Below are positions 16,898-24,617 of a stretch of 64,000 nucleotides of DNA, piece by piece. The notes beneath the pieces were generated by a model, which did no database searches, was not told the DNA's origin, and was given only the letters and a program-made list of their open reading frames with translations. Each line of letters begins with the position of its first letter. Position 1 is the first letter of the stretch. The position numbers and the translations under genes are program-made. This stretch comes from an uncultured Porphyromonadaceae bacterium (GTDB taxonomy: Bacteria > Bacteroidota > Bacteroidia > Bacteroidales > Muribaculaceae): positions 1-64,000 of the forward strand of contig URMS01000001.1 in the NCBI GenBank assembly GCA_900548975.1, read 5' to 3'.

Positions 16898-17050
16898 ATG
16901 GCACGACCAATTAAAGAAACACCGATACTTTACGGCTCCGACGGACGCCGCTTCGAAGAGCGGATGCAGAATCCGCCCAAGGTCTCGCCTAAAAAAAGAG
17001 CTGAAATACGTCGCTCGTATGAGGCCGTCATGAAAATGATGGTAAACTGA
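16898..17050 (+). CDS. Small antitoxin-like protein paired with GNAT gene
   Basis: A 50-residue protein beginning MARPIKETPILYGSDG. The ATG is preferred over an in-frame upstream start because the upstream residues overlap the predicted promoter. It is basic, with a predicted disordered N-terminus (MARPIKETPILYG), a middle helix (RRFEERMQNPPKVS) and a C-terminal helix (KKRAEIRRSYEAVMKMM). Very similar small proteins precede GNAT genes in Bacteroides. The stop is separated from the GNAT start by a single base, so they are co-translated. It is not the ribbon-helix-helix (DUF1778) antitoxin usual for TacT/AtaT-type toxins. A role as antitoxin or chaperone of the acetyltransferase is inference from position and size. 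Confidence 0.65.
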   Translation: MARPIKETPILYGSDGRRFEERMQNPPKVSPKKRAEIRRSYEAVMKMMVN

Positions 17051-17051
17051 C

Positions 17052-17600
17052 ATGACCCGCGGGGAGTTCCAGGAGCGCTGTCAGGTGCGCAGGCTAAAAA
17101 TCGGCGACACCATCAGCACTTTCAACTGCGACGACGAAGACCTTAATGATTTCCTCATCAACGAAGCCGCACTTTACCGCTATGCCCTGTTAGCGGTAAC
17201 TTATGTTGTAGAAGATAAAAAGACAAAAGAGGTACTGGCATACTTCAGTTTGTCTAATGACAAAATTTCCATTGCAGATTTTGAGAGTAAAACTGAATTC
17301 AACAGATTCAGAAAACACAAATTTGTAAATGAAAAAAGACTCAGAAGTTACCCCGCCATCAAAATAGGGCGCCTCGCCATAGCCAAACCCGCACAAAACC
17401 AAAATATCGGTACATATCTTCTCGAATTCATCGAAGATTACTTTGTTACAGACAACAAATCGGGATGTCGGTTTGTCACGGTAGATGCATATGCCGATGC
17501 GATACCGTTCTATATAAAAAACAATTATCAGTTTCTAAACAACGATGATGAAGACCGACGTACTCGGGTGATGTACTTTGACCTCGCATCTTTGCTATAA
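17052..17600 (+). CDS. GNAT acetyltransferase, TacT/AtaT toxin-like
   Basis: A 182-residue protein. The opening (FNCDDEDLNDFLINEAALYRYALLAVTYVVED) follows the pattern FxCxxxxLxxFLxxxA...TYV found in toxin-type GNAT enzymes that acetylate aminoacyl-tRNA. The core shows a strand with LAYFSLSNDKI, then the acetyl-CoA motif region IGRLAIAKPAQNQNIGTYLLEFIEDYF, and the final DAYADAIPFYIKNNYQF where the family normally has A..FYek.GF. The acetyl-CoA loop (QNQNIGTY) departs from the usual Q/R-x-x-G-x-G/A. The coding sequence is AT-rich compared with neighbours on both sides, suggesting horizontal transfer. It is likely a toxin of a two-gene module with the 50-residue protein upstream; an ordinary small-molecule acetyltransferase remains possible. 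Confidence 0.7.
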   Translation: MTRGEFQERCQVRRLKIGDTISTFNCDDEDLNDFLINEAALYRYALLAVTYVVEDKKTKEVLAYFSLSNDKISIADFESKTEFNRFRKHKFVNEKRLRSYPAIKIGRLAIAKPAQNQNIGTYLLEFIEDYFVTDNKSGCRFVTVDAYADAIPFYIKNNYQFLNNDDEDRRTRVMYFDLASLL

Positions 17601-17678
17601 TACTGCAACCCCGGTTGTCTGAAAGGCCAAAATATGTGAAATTCGGGGGAAAATGGGGGCGTGTTAGCCTATTTTTAT

Positions 17679-17686
17679 TATTTTTG
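17679..17686 (+). promoter_or_regulatory. Predicted -7 promoter element of the lipid operon (TATTTTTG)
   Basis: Matches TAnnTTTG 29 nt before the ATG of the ATP-grasp gene, first of six overlapping genes. The -33 region is weak. Confidence 0.5.
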
Positions 17687-17715
17687 CAATTCAATTATAG
17701 ACCAATCAGCGCTAA

Positions 17716-18549
17716 ATGGCCGAAATAAAGATTGCGGGTGTCATGCGCGCAGGCGCATTCTCGCCCAACCATATAGGAAACGACGCGGCTATCTTCAACA
17801 TCGTGGCCGAGCAACTGCGTAAACGCGGGTGCATCGTCAACATATACAACGAAGAGCAGTTTATAGCCGGAGCCGTGAGCGAGCGCATCATCATCAACAT
17901 GTGCCGCGAAAAGCGCTCTATCGAGCTACTGCAGCGTCTTGAGGACGATGGCGCTCTGGTCATAAACTCGGGCTACGGCATAGAGAACTGCATACGCGAA
18001 CGCATGACGCGCATACTCCTCGGCTCGGGCCTCCCCTACCCCGAAAGCCTGACCGTGAATACCGACGAGGCTATCCGCGACCGTCTCAACGCCGCCAAAG
18101 TGGGTTCGTGCTGGATAAAGCGCGCCGACACCCACTCCATGCACAAGGAAGACGTGACCTATGTACGCCATCCCGAAGAAGCCCAGGAGATACTCCAGGA
18201 GTACTTCCTGCGCGGCATCAAGCGCGCGGTAATCAACCGCCATCTCAAAGGCCATCTTGTGAAATTCTACGGTATCGCCGGCACCCAGTTCTTCCACTGG
18301 TTTTTCCCGCGCAATCCCGAAAGCGTGCCCGAAGCCTTCGATCACCGTCAGCTCAGGGCAATAGCCGAGCGCGCCGCCGATGTGCTCGATGTAAAAATAT
18401 ACGGCGGCGACTGCATAGTCGACGACGAAGGCCACTCCTACATAGTCGATTTCAAGGACTGGCCAAGCTTCGCGCCCTGCCGCGCAGAGGCCGCCCCTCA
18501 GATCGCCCGATTCATAATCAACGCCATTAAGAAACACCTCGCACGATGA
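17716..18549 (+). CDS. ATP-grasp domain protein heading the lipid operon
   Basis: A 277-residue cytoplasmic protein. Its pattern is that of RimK/glutathione-synthetase-like ATP-grasp ligases: an N-terminal pre-ATP-grasp region with NIYNEEQF, then VNSGYGIENCIRERMTRIL, the ATP-binding lysine segment (SCWIKRADTHSMHKEDV), and a C-terminal metal/nucleotide segment (YGGDCIVDDEGHSYIVDFKDWPSF) matching the usual D-x-x-x-N/D region. Enzymes of this fold join a carboxylate to an amine or thiol using ATP. The gene overlaps the PgpA-like gene by 4 nt (ATGA) and begins the inositol-lipid-type operon. In Bacteroides thetaiotaomicron the analogous cluster is headed by inositol-phosphate synthase, which is absent here. 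Substrate unknown; modification of a lipid head group is speculation. Confidence 0.7.
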   Translation: MAEIKIAGVMRAGAFSPNHIGNDAAIFNIVAEQLRKRGCIVNIYNEEQFIAGAVSERIIINMCREKRSIELLQRLEDDGALVINSGYGIENCIRERMTRILLGSGLPYPESLTVNTDEAIRDRLNAAKVGSCWIKRADTHSMHKEDVTYVRHPEEAQEILQEYFLRGIKRAVINRHLKGHLVKFYGIAGTQFFHWFFPRNPESVPEAFDHRQLRAIAERAADVLDVKIYGGDCIVDDEGHSYIVDFKDWPSFAPCRAEAAPQIARFIINAIKKHLAR

Positions 18550-19064
18550 ACAAATACCGCAAGTCGACCGCGGTACCCGACGACGGCGGCCGTTTCCCTC
18601 TCTTTCCCAAACTCATAGCCACATCGTTCGGTTTCGGATTCCTCCCTGTCGCTCCCGGCACATGGGGTGCCATACTCGCCATCATACTGTGGCTTCCGCT
18701 ATATCTGTGGGCATCGCCTCTGGCGACAGTGACTGTCACCGCACTGGCCGTGCTCGTATTCACGGTGCTCGGCACATGGGCAAGCTCCGTGTCGGAGCGT
18801 TACTGGGGCCCCGACCCCGTGGTGGCGTGCGTCGACGAGACCGTCGGCCAGTGGATATCCCTGCTGCCGCTTGTACCGGCATGCCCGTGGTGGGAAATAC
18901 TTGTGTCGCTGGCTCTGTTCCGCTTCTTCGATATCGTCAAGCCTCTTGGCATACGCTCCATGGAGCGCCTGCCGCGCGGCTACGGCATGATGGCCGACGA
19001 TATACTGGCAGGCATATACTCGGCCGCGATTCTTATCGCTCTCAATCTCCTTATTCTGAAATGA
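18546..19064 (+). CDS. Phosphatidylglycerophosphatase A-like phosphatase
   Basis: A 172-residue integral membrane protein of PgpA size. Conserved features are the N-terminal FGFGFLPVAPGTWGA motif, the ACVDETVGQWISLLPL segment and the C-terminal GYGMMADDILAGIYS motif with the Asp-Asp pair typical of this family. PgpA removes the phosphate from phosphatidylglycerophosphate. In B. thetaiotaomicron the cluster member of this family (BT_1525) acts as phosphatidylinositol-phosphate phosphatase, which is the better prediction here given the CDP-alcohol transferase and IPC synthase downstream. It starts inside the stop of the ATP-grasp gene and its own stop overlaps the GtrA-like start. Confidence 0.85.
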   Translation: MNKYRKSTAVPDDGGRFPLFPKLIATSFGFGFLPVAPGTWGAILAIILWLPLYLWASPLATVTVTALAVLVFTVLGTWASSVSERYWGPDPVVACVDETVGQWISLLPLVPACPWWEILVSLALFRFFDIVKPLGIRSMERLPRGYGMMADDILAGIYSAAILIALNLLILK

Positions 19065-19594
19065 AAACAATATCACAGATAGGTTATAAAGCTCTCAACA
19101 GCGACTCGCTCGTATTCACCTACATCCGCTCGATAGTGGCAAGCCAGTCGGCCTCGTGGCTCGACATGGGGCTTGGCTTCGTGCTCTTCGCATGGGCCGG
19201 TCTGCTGCCATGGCTCGCCACAGCCATCGGTGCCGTTGCCGGCGGCGTGCTCAACTGCGTGATAAACTACCGCTTCACCTTCCATGCCTCGGGATGCGAC
19301 TGGCGCGCCATAGCCGTCAAATACACCATGGTATGGGTGGGCAGTCTGTTGCTCAACGCATTCGGCACACAGGCCATATACTACCTCCTGCAGCACTGGA
19401 ACTGGCTTGAGACCTTAGGCTTCAGGCCCGACGGCTACTATGCCGCCGCCCGACTCTTCGTGTCGCTTATGGTATCGTGGTTCTGGAACTTCGCCCTCCA
19501 GCGCTATTTCGTGTACCGCGACAGCAATTTCGACCCCTATGCCGTAGCCGTGGCCGAGCGCATGGGACTTAAAAAAACACCGATATGGAAATGA
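19061..19594 (+). CDS. GtrA-like membrane protein
   Basis: A 177-residue protein with four hydrophobic helices (about residues 30-50, 52-72, 95-118, 135-152). The core VGGVLNCVINYRFTFH-type motif of GtrA proteins is visible as AGGVLNCVINYRFTFHA, and WFWNFALQRYFVYR appears near the end. GtrA proteins are small inner-membrane proteins often thought to flip or present lipid-linked sugars. The ATG overlaps the preceding stop as ATGA, and the end overlaps the next gene by 10 nt. It matches the place of the GtrA-like gene in the Bacteroides inositol-lipid cluster. Its biochemical role there is not established. Confidence 0.85.
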   Translation: MKTISQIGYKALNSDSLVFTYIRSIVASQSASWLDMGLGFVLFAWAGLLPWLATAIGAVAGGVLNCVINYRFTFHASGCDWRAIAVKYTMVWVGSLLLNAFGTQAIYYLLQHWNWLETLGFRPDGYYAAARLFVSLMVSWFWNFALQRYFVYRDSNFDPYAVAVAERMGLKKTPIWK

Positions 19595-20289
19595 AAATAA
19601 AAACCAAGGCCACGCAGGCCCGCGGAGCCCTGCAGCAAGGCATATATGCAGTCATAAACCCCTTTGTGCGCCTCCTCATCCGCATGGGTGTGACGCCTAA
19701 TATTGTCACCACCATAGGCATGCTCGGCAATATGGCGGCTGCCGCCGTGCTTGTGGCCGCCGGCATCAAAGCCGGCGAAGGCGAAGGCACCGACTTCGGC
19801 ATGGTGACGCTTGCCGGCGCCCTCATCATAGGCTTCTCGCTCTTCGACATGCTCGACGGCCAGGTGGCGCGCCTGGGCGGCATGGCCTCGACTTTCGGCG
19901 CCATGTACGACTCGGTGCTCGACCGCTACTGCGAGCTCTTCACCCTTGGCGGTCTCGCCTTCTACCTCATAGGCTGCGGCGATATCGCCGGGGCCATCAT
20001 CACCTTCCTCGCCCTTGTGGGCAGCATCATGGTAAGCTATGTGCGCGCCCGTGCCGAGGGCCTCGACATAGAGTGCAAGATCGGATTCATGCAGCGGCCC
20101 GAACGCGTGGTGGTGACCAGTGTGGCAGCCCTTGCCGCCGGCATCACGGGCCAGACCATCGACCCGGCATCGACTTTCGACCCCAACATAATTCTGGTGG
20201 TGGCCATGGGCATCATAGCCGTATTCGCCAACCTCACGGCTTTCGCCCGCATATCGCACTGCCGCCGCGAACTCAGCAAGAAGAAATGA
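19585..20289 (+). CDS. CDP-alcohol phosphatidyltransferase (probable phosphatidylinositol-phosphate synthase)
   Basis: A 234-residue membrane enzyme carrying a perfect CDP-alcohol phosphotransferase signature: D-G-x2-A-R-x8-G-x3-D-x3-D, seen as DGQVARLGGMASTF then GAMYDSVLD (about residues 91-113). Helices flank this core. The family joins a CDP-activated lipid to an alcohol. In the characterised B. thetaiotaomicron cluster the homologous gene (BT_1523) makes phosphatidylinositol phosphate from CDP-diacylglycerol and inositol phosphate; context (PgpA-like, GtrA-like, IPC synthase) supports that reading here. Phosphatidylglycerophosphate synthase is the alternative. It overlaps genes on both sides. 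Confidence 0.85.
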   Translation: MEMKIKTKATQARGALQQGIYAVINPFVRLLIRMGVTPNIVTTIGMLGNMAAAAVLVAAGIKAGEGEGTDFGMVTLAGALIIGFSLFDMLDGQVARLGGMASTFGAMYDSVLDRYCELFTLGGLAFYLIGCGDIAGAIITFLALVGSIMVSYVRARAEGLDIECKIGFMQRPERVVVTSVAALAAGITGQTIDPASTFDPNIILVVAMGIIAVFANLTAFARISHCRRELSKKK

Positions 20290-21218
20290 GGACCCAGGCC
20301 CCTGCTCTGAAAGAATCGCTGTGGTGCGCCGGCGCCCTGGCCCTGTGGCTGGTGGTGACGGCCCTGTTCATAGGATTCCGTCCCGAGCACATAGTCATGG
20401 CCGTACTCATATTCGCCCTCTTCTTCATCTGCGGCCCCACACGGCGCCTCACCGTGGCGCTGGCACCGTTTTTCATCTTCGGCATATCATACGACTGGAT
20501 GAACATAGTGCCGAACTATATGGTCAACCCTGTCGACGTGCAGGGCCTCTATGAGACCGAGAAATCGCTCTTCGGCATCGTCACGTCCGCGGGCACCCTC
20601 ACGCCAAACGAATTTTTCGCCATCCATCACAGTGCCGCCGCCGACTTCGCAGCCGGCATTTTCTACCTGTGCTGGGTGCCTCTGCCCATTTTCTTCGGAC
20701 TGTGGCTCTATTTCACCGGCAAAACGGAGCAATATCTGCATTTCGCCATGGTATTCCTGCTTGTAAATCTGCTGGGCTTCACCTTCTACTACATCCACCC
20801 GGCGGCTCCGCCATGGTATGTGGCACTGCATGGTTTCGAAGCCGTGCCCGGCACTCCCGGCGATGTGGCCGGGCTTGGACGCTTCGACGAAATGACCGGT
20901 CTGGGGATATTCAACGGCCTGTATGCACGCAATTCCAATGTTTTCGCTGCACTGCCGTCGCTTCACTCGGCATACACACCGGTGGCGCTTATCTATGCTA
21001 TCCGCAGCCGCTCGTCGGCCGCGTGGATAGCCATGCTCGCCATAGTATCGGCCGGTATATGGTGGACGGCGGTCTACAGCTCGCATCACTATATCATCGA
21101 CGTACTCTGCGGCATCACTTGCGCTCTGGGCGGATTCGCCATCTTCGAGTTCGGTCTCATGAAGATACGGCCTTTTGCCCGCTTCGTCGAAAAATACAAC
21201 AACTACATCCATGGATAA
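20286..21218 (+). CDS. PAP2-type inositol phosphorylceramide synthase
   Basis: A 310-residue polytopic membrane protein of the PAP2_3 (Aur1-like) group. The start MRTQAPALKESLWCAG overlaps the preceding stop (ATGA). Conserved catalytic motifs are ALPSLHSAYTPVAL (about residues 223-236, with the SxxHSAY His) and SHHYIIDVLCGI (His and Asp of the third motif). There are at least six hydrophobic segments. In B. thetaiotaomicron the homologous cluster gene (BT_1522) transfers phosphoinositol from phosphatidylinositol to ceramide. The expected product is inositol phosphorylceramide, a bacterial sphingolipid of the outer membrane. Confidence in the PAP2 fold is high; the exact lipid acceptor is inferred from context. 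Confidence 0.85.
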   Translation: MRTQAPALKESLWCAGALALWLVVTALFIGFRPEHIVMAVLIFALFFICGPTRRLTVALAPFFIFGISYDWMNIVPNYMVNPVDVQGLYETEKSLFGIVTSAGTLTPNEFFAIHHSAAADFAAGIFYLCWVPLPIFFGLWLYFTGKTEQYLHFAMVFLLVNLLGFTFYYIHPAAPPWYVALHGFEAVPGTPGDVAGLGRFDEMTGLGIFNGLYARNSNVFAALPSLHSAYTPVALIYAIRSRSSAAWIAMLAIVSAGIWWTAVYSSHHYIIDVLCGITCALGGFAIFEFGLMKIRPFARFVEKYNNYIHG

Positions 21219-22062
21219 GGAAAACTACGATATACGCCCCGACGTACTCAACTACGACGATATCCGTGCCCTGGCACCGGCGCTCGACGGCCATCCTCGC
21301 CTGGTCAACTGGCTGCTGCACATGCTGTCGGTCGACAAGGTCAATGCCGTACACGCCAAATGCTGCGACACACCCGGTCCGGAATTCGTGCGCCGTCTGC
21401 TGCTGGAGGAATTCAAGATAAAACTCCGCATCGACGGTCAGGAAGTACTCGACAATCTTCCCGAAGGCGCTTTCATCACTGTGAGCAACCATCCGTTCGG
21501 CGCTCTCGACGGCATAGCCCTCATCTACCTCATTACGCGCTACCGGCCCGAGTACAAGGTCATGGTCAACATGATCCTCAACAAGATATCGGCCATGCGG
21601 CCCAACTTTATCGCTGTTGACCAGTCGGCCAGCAGCGACCCCGCCAAACGCGCCGTGTCGGTGGCAGGCATCCGCACGGCTCTGCGCCAGCTCAAGGAGG
21701 GACATCCTGTGGGATTCTTCCCCGCGGGGGCTATGAGCAAGACAACGCTGCACGACGGACTTCAGGATCGCCCATGGCAACCTTCCATCCTACAGATAAT
21801 CCATCGGGCAAAAGTACCGGTAATCCCCATATATTTCCATGGCAGCAACAGCTGGTGGTTCAATATCCTCGGCCATATTTGCTGGCCGGCACGCTCGCTA
21901 CGCCTTCCTGCCGAAGTATTCCGCAAAGTAGGCACCGAAATGCACATCAGCGTAGGCTTGCCCATATCGCCCGAAGATCAGGCCGCGCACGGCTCCACCC
22001 CCGAAGAACTCGGCGCCTACCTCCGCGAGCGCACCTACGCCCTCAAGCAGATAGGCGGTTAG
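21211..22062 (+). CDS. Lysophospholipid/ornithine-lipid-type acyltransferase
   Basis: A 283-residue protein. The start MDKENYDIRPDV is chosen because it overlaps the IPC synthase stop by 8 nt, in line with the rest of the operon. The 1-acyl-glycerol-phosphate acyltransferase motifs are present: NHPFGALDG (H-x4-D catalytic pair, about residues 95-103) and VGFFPAGAMSK (FPxG acceptor motif), plus RAKVPVIPIYFHG. Such PlsC-like proteins (hemolysin or OlsA-type) in Bacteroidetes acylate lyso-lipids or glycine/ornithine lipids. Its fusion to the sphingolipid operon suggests it acylates an intermediate of the same pathway. No membrane anchor is obvious. Confidence 0.82.
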   Translation: MDKENYDIRPDVLNYDDIRALAPALDGHPRLVNWLLHMLSVDKVNAVHAKCCDTPGPEFVRRLLLEEFKIKLRIDGQEVLDNLPEGAFITVSNHPFGALDGIALIYLITRYRPEYKVMVNMILNKISAMRPNFIAVDQSASSDPAKRAVSVAGIRTALRQLKEGHPVGFFPAGAMSKTTLHDGLQDRPWQPSILQIIHRAKVPVIPIYFHGSNSWWFNILGHICWPARSLRLPAEVFRKVGTEMHISVGLPISPEDQAAHGSTPEELGAYLRERTYALKQIGG

Positions 22063-22142
22063 GCAGACAGGCTGACAGGCCTCTTAGAGACGTTGCTGTG
22101 GAGCGTCCGCAGCAGGCGCAGAGCGCTTGAATATTCACACAG

Positions 22143-22179
22143 CCTGGGGTATGGACGCCGCAGGCGTCCATACCCCAGG
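22143..22179. repeat. 17-bp perfect hairpin
   Basis: CCTGGGGTATGGACGCC pairs perfectly with its complement across a 3-nt loop. A related, less perfect hairpin starting CCTGGGG and ending CCCCAGG lies at 22314-22351. Confidence 0.85.
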
Positions 22180-22201
22180 ACAATGCGCCCCATCAAATCC
22201 C

Positions 22202-22294
22202 ACAACCGCGGACAGCGGTTGAATATCGTGACGCTGCTGTAATATGCCCGGAATTGCCTCGACAGGGATATTCAACCGCTGGCCGCGGTTGGTG
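22202..22294. repeat. Long imperfect dyad (ACAACCGCGG...CCGCGGTTG)
   Basis: ACAACCGCGGACAGCGGTTG followed by AATATC on the left is matched by GATATTCAACCGCTG and GCCGCGGTTGGT on the right, giving an about 26-bp imperfect stem enclosing about 40 nt; each arm also folds on itself. Confidence 0.7.
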
Positions 22295-22499
22295 CTCTTT
22301 TTTTTGCGATGGTCCTGGGGTATGGTCTCCTGTCGGAGCCCAAACCCCAGGCTATCTGAATATTGAAGCGCCTCGCGCTTCTTTTCGCCGCCATAATCAT
22401 TGGACGAGAAAAGGCCGCAATCGTAAACAGCCCCATGCGCTTGCGCGTGAGGTGTGTATCATGTCATGGCCGAACGAGCTGACAGGCGGACGTGATAGA

Positions 22500-22741
22500 C
22501 ACCACAGAGTGGTGTAAGAAGTTAGGCGCGGGTTAAGGACCGCCGACAGGCGTCCGCAACCCGGGTTTACCATATATCCTCCCCTCCAATTACGACTCTG
22601 TAGGAGTCGAAGAAATTCCGCCAATGCTGTGCGACTCCTACAGAGTCGGTTCTTTGGGAGAGAGCGCACAAAGAACCCGGGTTGCGGGCGCCTTGCGGCT
22701 ACCCTTAACCCGGGCCTAATATCTTACACCACTCTGTGGTG
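22500..22741. repeat. 242-bp near-palindromic element A
   Basis: The ends are CACCACAGAGTGGTG and its complement. Inside, each arm carries GTTAAGG..., CGCAACCCGGG and, at the centre, CGACTCTGTAGGAGTCG (22593-22609) against its complement (22632-22648). The right arm recurs inverted at 55840-55949, including a 30-nt exact match (22629-22658 versus 55920-55949). Confidence 0.8.
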
Positions 22742-22799
22742 AATTGACCAATTCGAAGGCTCGCAATACAATTGCGGGAATGCATCCACGGTGAGTGTC

Positions 22800-22955
22800 G
22801 CCTATGAAAACCTCCGCAGGGGGTTGATTATGAATAGCCCGGCATGCCACCGTGCATGCCGGGATGCGGATCGCCGTCCCGAAAATAGCCTCTGGAAGAG
22901 GCTGATTATTTTTGCGTGGTTGGCCCATTAATCGGCTCCTGCGGAGAGCCTGATG
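22800..22955. repeat. 155-bp composite element B, copy 2
   Basis: It contains AAAACCTCCGCAGGGGG, TTGATTATGAATAG, the hairpin GGCATGCCACCGTGCATGCC, GCCTCTGGAAGAGGC and GCTCCTGCGGAG. Nearly the whole unit is present inverted at 55682-55834, and its first third at 7773-7829. Confidence 0.8.
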
Positions 22956-23129
22956 TCATTGTTTTTTGTTTGAGAGACCACAAGACATCCCTCCGGGATT
23001 CATGATCGGACGTGTCGCCTCCCCCGGGCGTTGCCCGGGGTTATCCACAATGCGGTACCTCCGGCACCTTGTCCGGGCAACCTTTTCGAGGCGGAAATCG
23101 CCACTACGTGGCGGGGCGGCCATGCGGTG

Positions 23130-24449
23130 TTATTTCTCGCGCATGAATACGTTGATGGGGGTGCCGGTGAAGGTCCAGTGCTCGCGGATCTTGTTTTCGA
23201 GATAGCGGCGATACGGCTCCTTTACCCACTGGGGCAGATTACAGAAGAAGATAAAGGTAGGCACCTGTGCTCCCTTGAGCATGGTGATATATTTTATCTT
23301 GATGAACTTGCCCTTGTTGCTTGGCGGCGGATATGCGGCGATATCTTCCTGCAGCACGGTATTGAGCTGTGAGGTAGGCACGGTGCGACGACGGTTCTCA
23401 TATACCTCTACGGCGGTCTCGAGCACTTTGAAGATACGCTGTTTTGTCAGCGCCGAGGTAAAGATGATGGGGAAGTCGGTGAAGGGCGCGAAACGCTCGC
23501 GGATCGCAGCCTCGTAGTGCTTGATGGCGGCCGTCGACTTGTCCTCGACAAGGTCCCATTTGTTTACCACCACGACCAGACCCTTCTTGTTGCGCTGTAT
23601 AAGCGAGAAAATATTCACATCCTGGGCCTCGATGCCGCGTGTGGCATCGATCATGAGGATGCAGACGTCGGATGCCTCGATAGCGCGTATAGAGCGGATT
23701 ACCGAGTAGTACTCGATGTCCTCGTTTACTTTGTTTTTCTTGCGGATACCGGCGGTATCGACAAGATAGAAGTCGAAGCCGAATTTATCGTAGCGTGTGT
23801 AGATGGAATCGCGTGTGGTGCCTGCTATGTCGGTGACAATATGGCGCTCTGCCCCGATAAAGGCATTGATAAGCGACGATTTGCCGGCGTTGGGTCGGCC
23901 CACGATGGCAAACTTGGGAATGTCGTCGAGCTTAGCCTCTTCGTCGCCGTCGGGCTCGGGAAGCTTCTTTACAACTTCGTCGAGAAGGTCGCCGGTACCG
24001 TAGCCGTTGACGGCCGATACAGGATAGGGATCGCCCAGACCGAGAGAGTAGAACTCGGGCACATTGTATATCCACTCGTTGGAATCGACCTTGTTGGCCA
24101 ACAGTATGACCGGCTTGCGCGAGCGGCGAAGTATCTCGGCCACATGGTCGTCGAGGTCGGTGACACCGTTCATGGCGTCGACCACAAAAAGAATTTCGTC
24201 GGCCTGCTCAATGGCAAGCTCGACCTGCTTGTTTATTTCCGATTCGAAAACGTCATCGGAGTTCACCACCCATCCGCCGGTATCGACGATGGAGAATTCC
24301 TTTCCGTTCCAGTCGACCTTGCCGTACTGACGGTCGCGGGTAGTGCCGGCAGTGGGGTCGGTGATAGCCGTGCGCGTCTGGGTGAGACGATTGAAAAGGG
24401 TCGATTTACCCACATTGGGGCGTCCGACAATAGCTACGAGTTGTCCCAT
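23130..24449 (-). CDS. der: Ribosome-assembly GTPase Der (EngA)
   Basis: A 439-residue protein with the double GTPase layout unique to Der: first G1 motif GRPNVGKS at residues 9-16, DTGG switch II and NKVD; second G1 motif GRPNAGKSS at about residues 182-190, DTAGI and NKWD; then a C-terminal KH-like domain ending near PINVFMREK. Der acts in 50S ribosome maturation in the cytoplasm and is normally essential. It follows era on the same strand, with a 168-nt gap that holds a dispersed hairpin and its own -7 element (CAAAATTA on the plus strand, 24474-24481), so it can be transcribed separately. Nothing unusual in the protein. Confidence 0.96.
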   Translation of the reverse strand: MGQLVAIVGRPNVGKSTLFNRLTQTRTAITDPTAGTTRDRQYGKVDWNGKEFSIVDTGGWVVNSDDVFESEINKQVELAIEQADEILFVVDAMNGVTDLDDHVAEILRRSRKPVILLANKVDSNEWIYNVPEFYSLGLGDPYPVSAVNGYGTGDLLDEVVKKLPEPDGDEEAKLDDIPKFAIVGRPNAGKSSLINAFIGAERHIVTDIAGTTRDSIYTRYDKFGFDFYLVDTAGIRKKNKVNEDIEYYSVIRSIRAIEASDVCILMIDATRGIEAQDVNIFSLIQRNKKGLVVVVNKWDLVEDKSTAAIKHYEAAIRERFAPFTDFPIIFTSALTKQRIFKVLETAVEVYENRRRTVPTSQLNTVLQEDIAAYPPPSNKGKFIKIKYITMLKGAQVPTFIFFCNLPQWVKEPYRRYLENKIREHWTFTGTPINVFMREK

Positions 24450-24533
24450 ATATTATCAAGAGGGTGTTTTGTGCAAAATTAACGAAAATTATCGGTATTG
24501 ACGCAGTCTCCGGGTTGAAAAAGTATATGATTC

Positions 24534-24588
24534 AAAAAGTTAAGACATTAGTTTCGATTGCCGAACCATTATCTTAACTTTTTAAACC
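24534..24588. repeat. Dispersed inverted-repeat element, copy 2
   Basis: A 12-bp perfect stem (AAAAAGTTAAGA at 24534-24545 with TCTTAACTTTTT at 24572-24583). The 24-nt stretch 24565-24588 is identical to the reverse complement of 41344-41367. It could serve as a terminator for era on the minus strand. Confidence 0.75.
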
Positions 24589-24617
24589 CAATACTTTATA
24601 AACCACGCATTTCCTGC

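Larger units (their letters stand above)
22063..23129. repeat. Gene-free island of nested palindromic repeats
   Basis: This 1.07-kb gap contains no convincing gene. It begins with GGCAGACAGGCTGACAGGC right after the acyltransferase stop and is built from nested inverted repeats, annotated separately: a 17-bp stem, a long CAACCGC dyad, a 242-bp near-palindrome, and a 155-bp unit shared with two other gaps. The last about 140 nt before the der stop has shorter palindromes (CCCCCGGGCGttGCCCGGGG near 23021-23040). The right portion recurs in inverted orientation at 55680-55950. It may be a REP/BIME-like composite, a recombination hot spot, or a structured RNA. Confidence 0.8.

Noticed and set aside
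18662..19594. Long upstream start for the GtrA-like gene
   Set aside because: The first part of that frame runs through the PgpA-like gene in another frame with Arg/His-rich noise; the ATGA overlap start is far better.
22254..22517. Short open frames inside the palindromic island
   Set aside because: They cross the inverted repeats, show no start context or protein pattern, and are not conserved between island copies.
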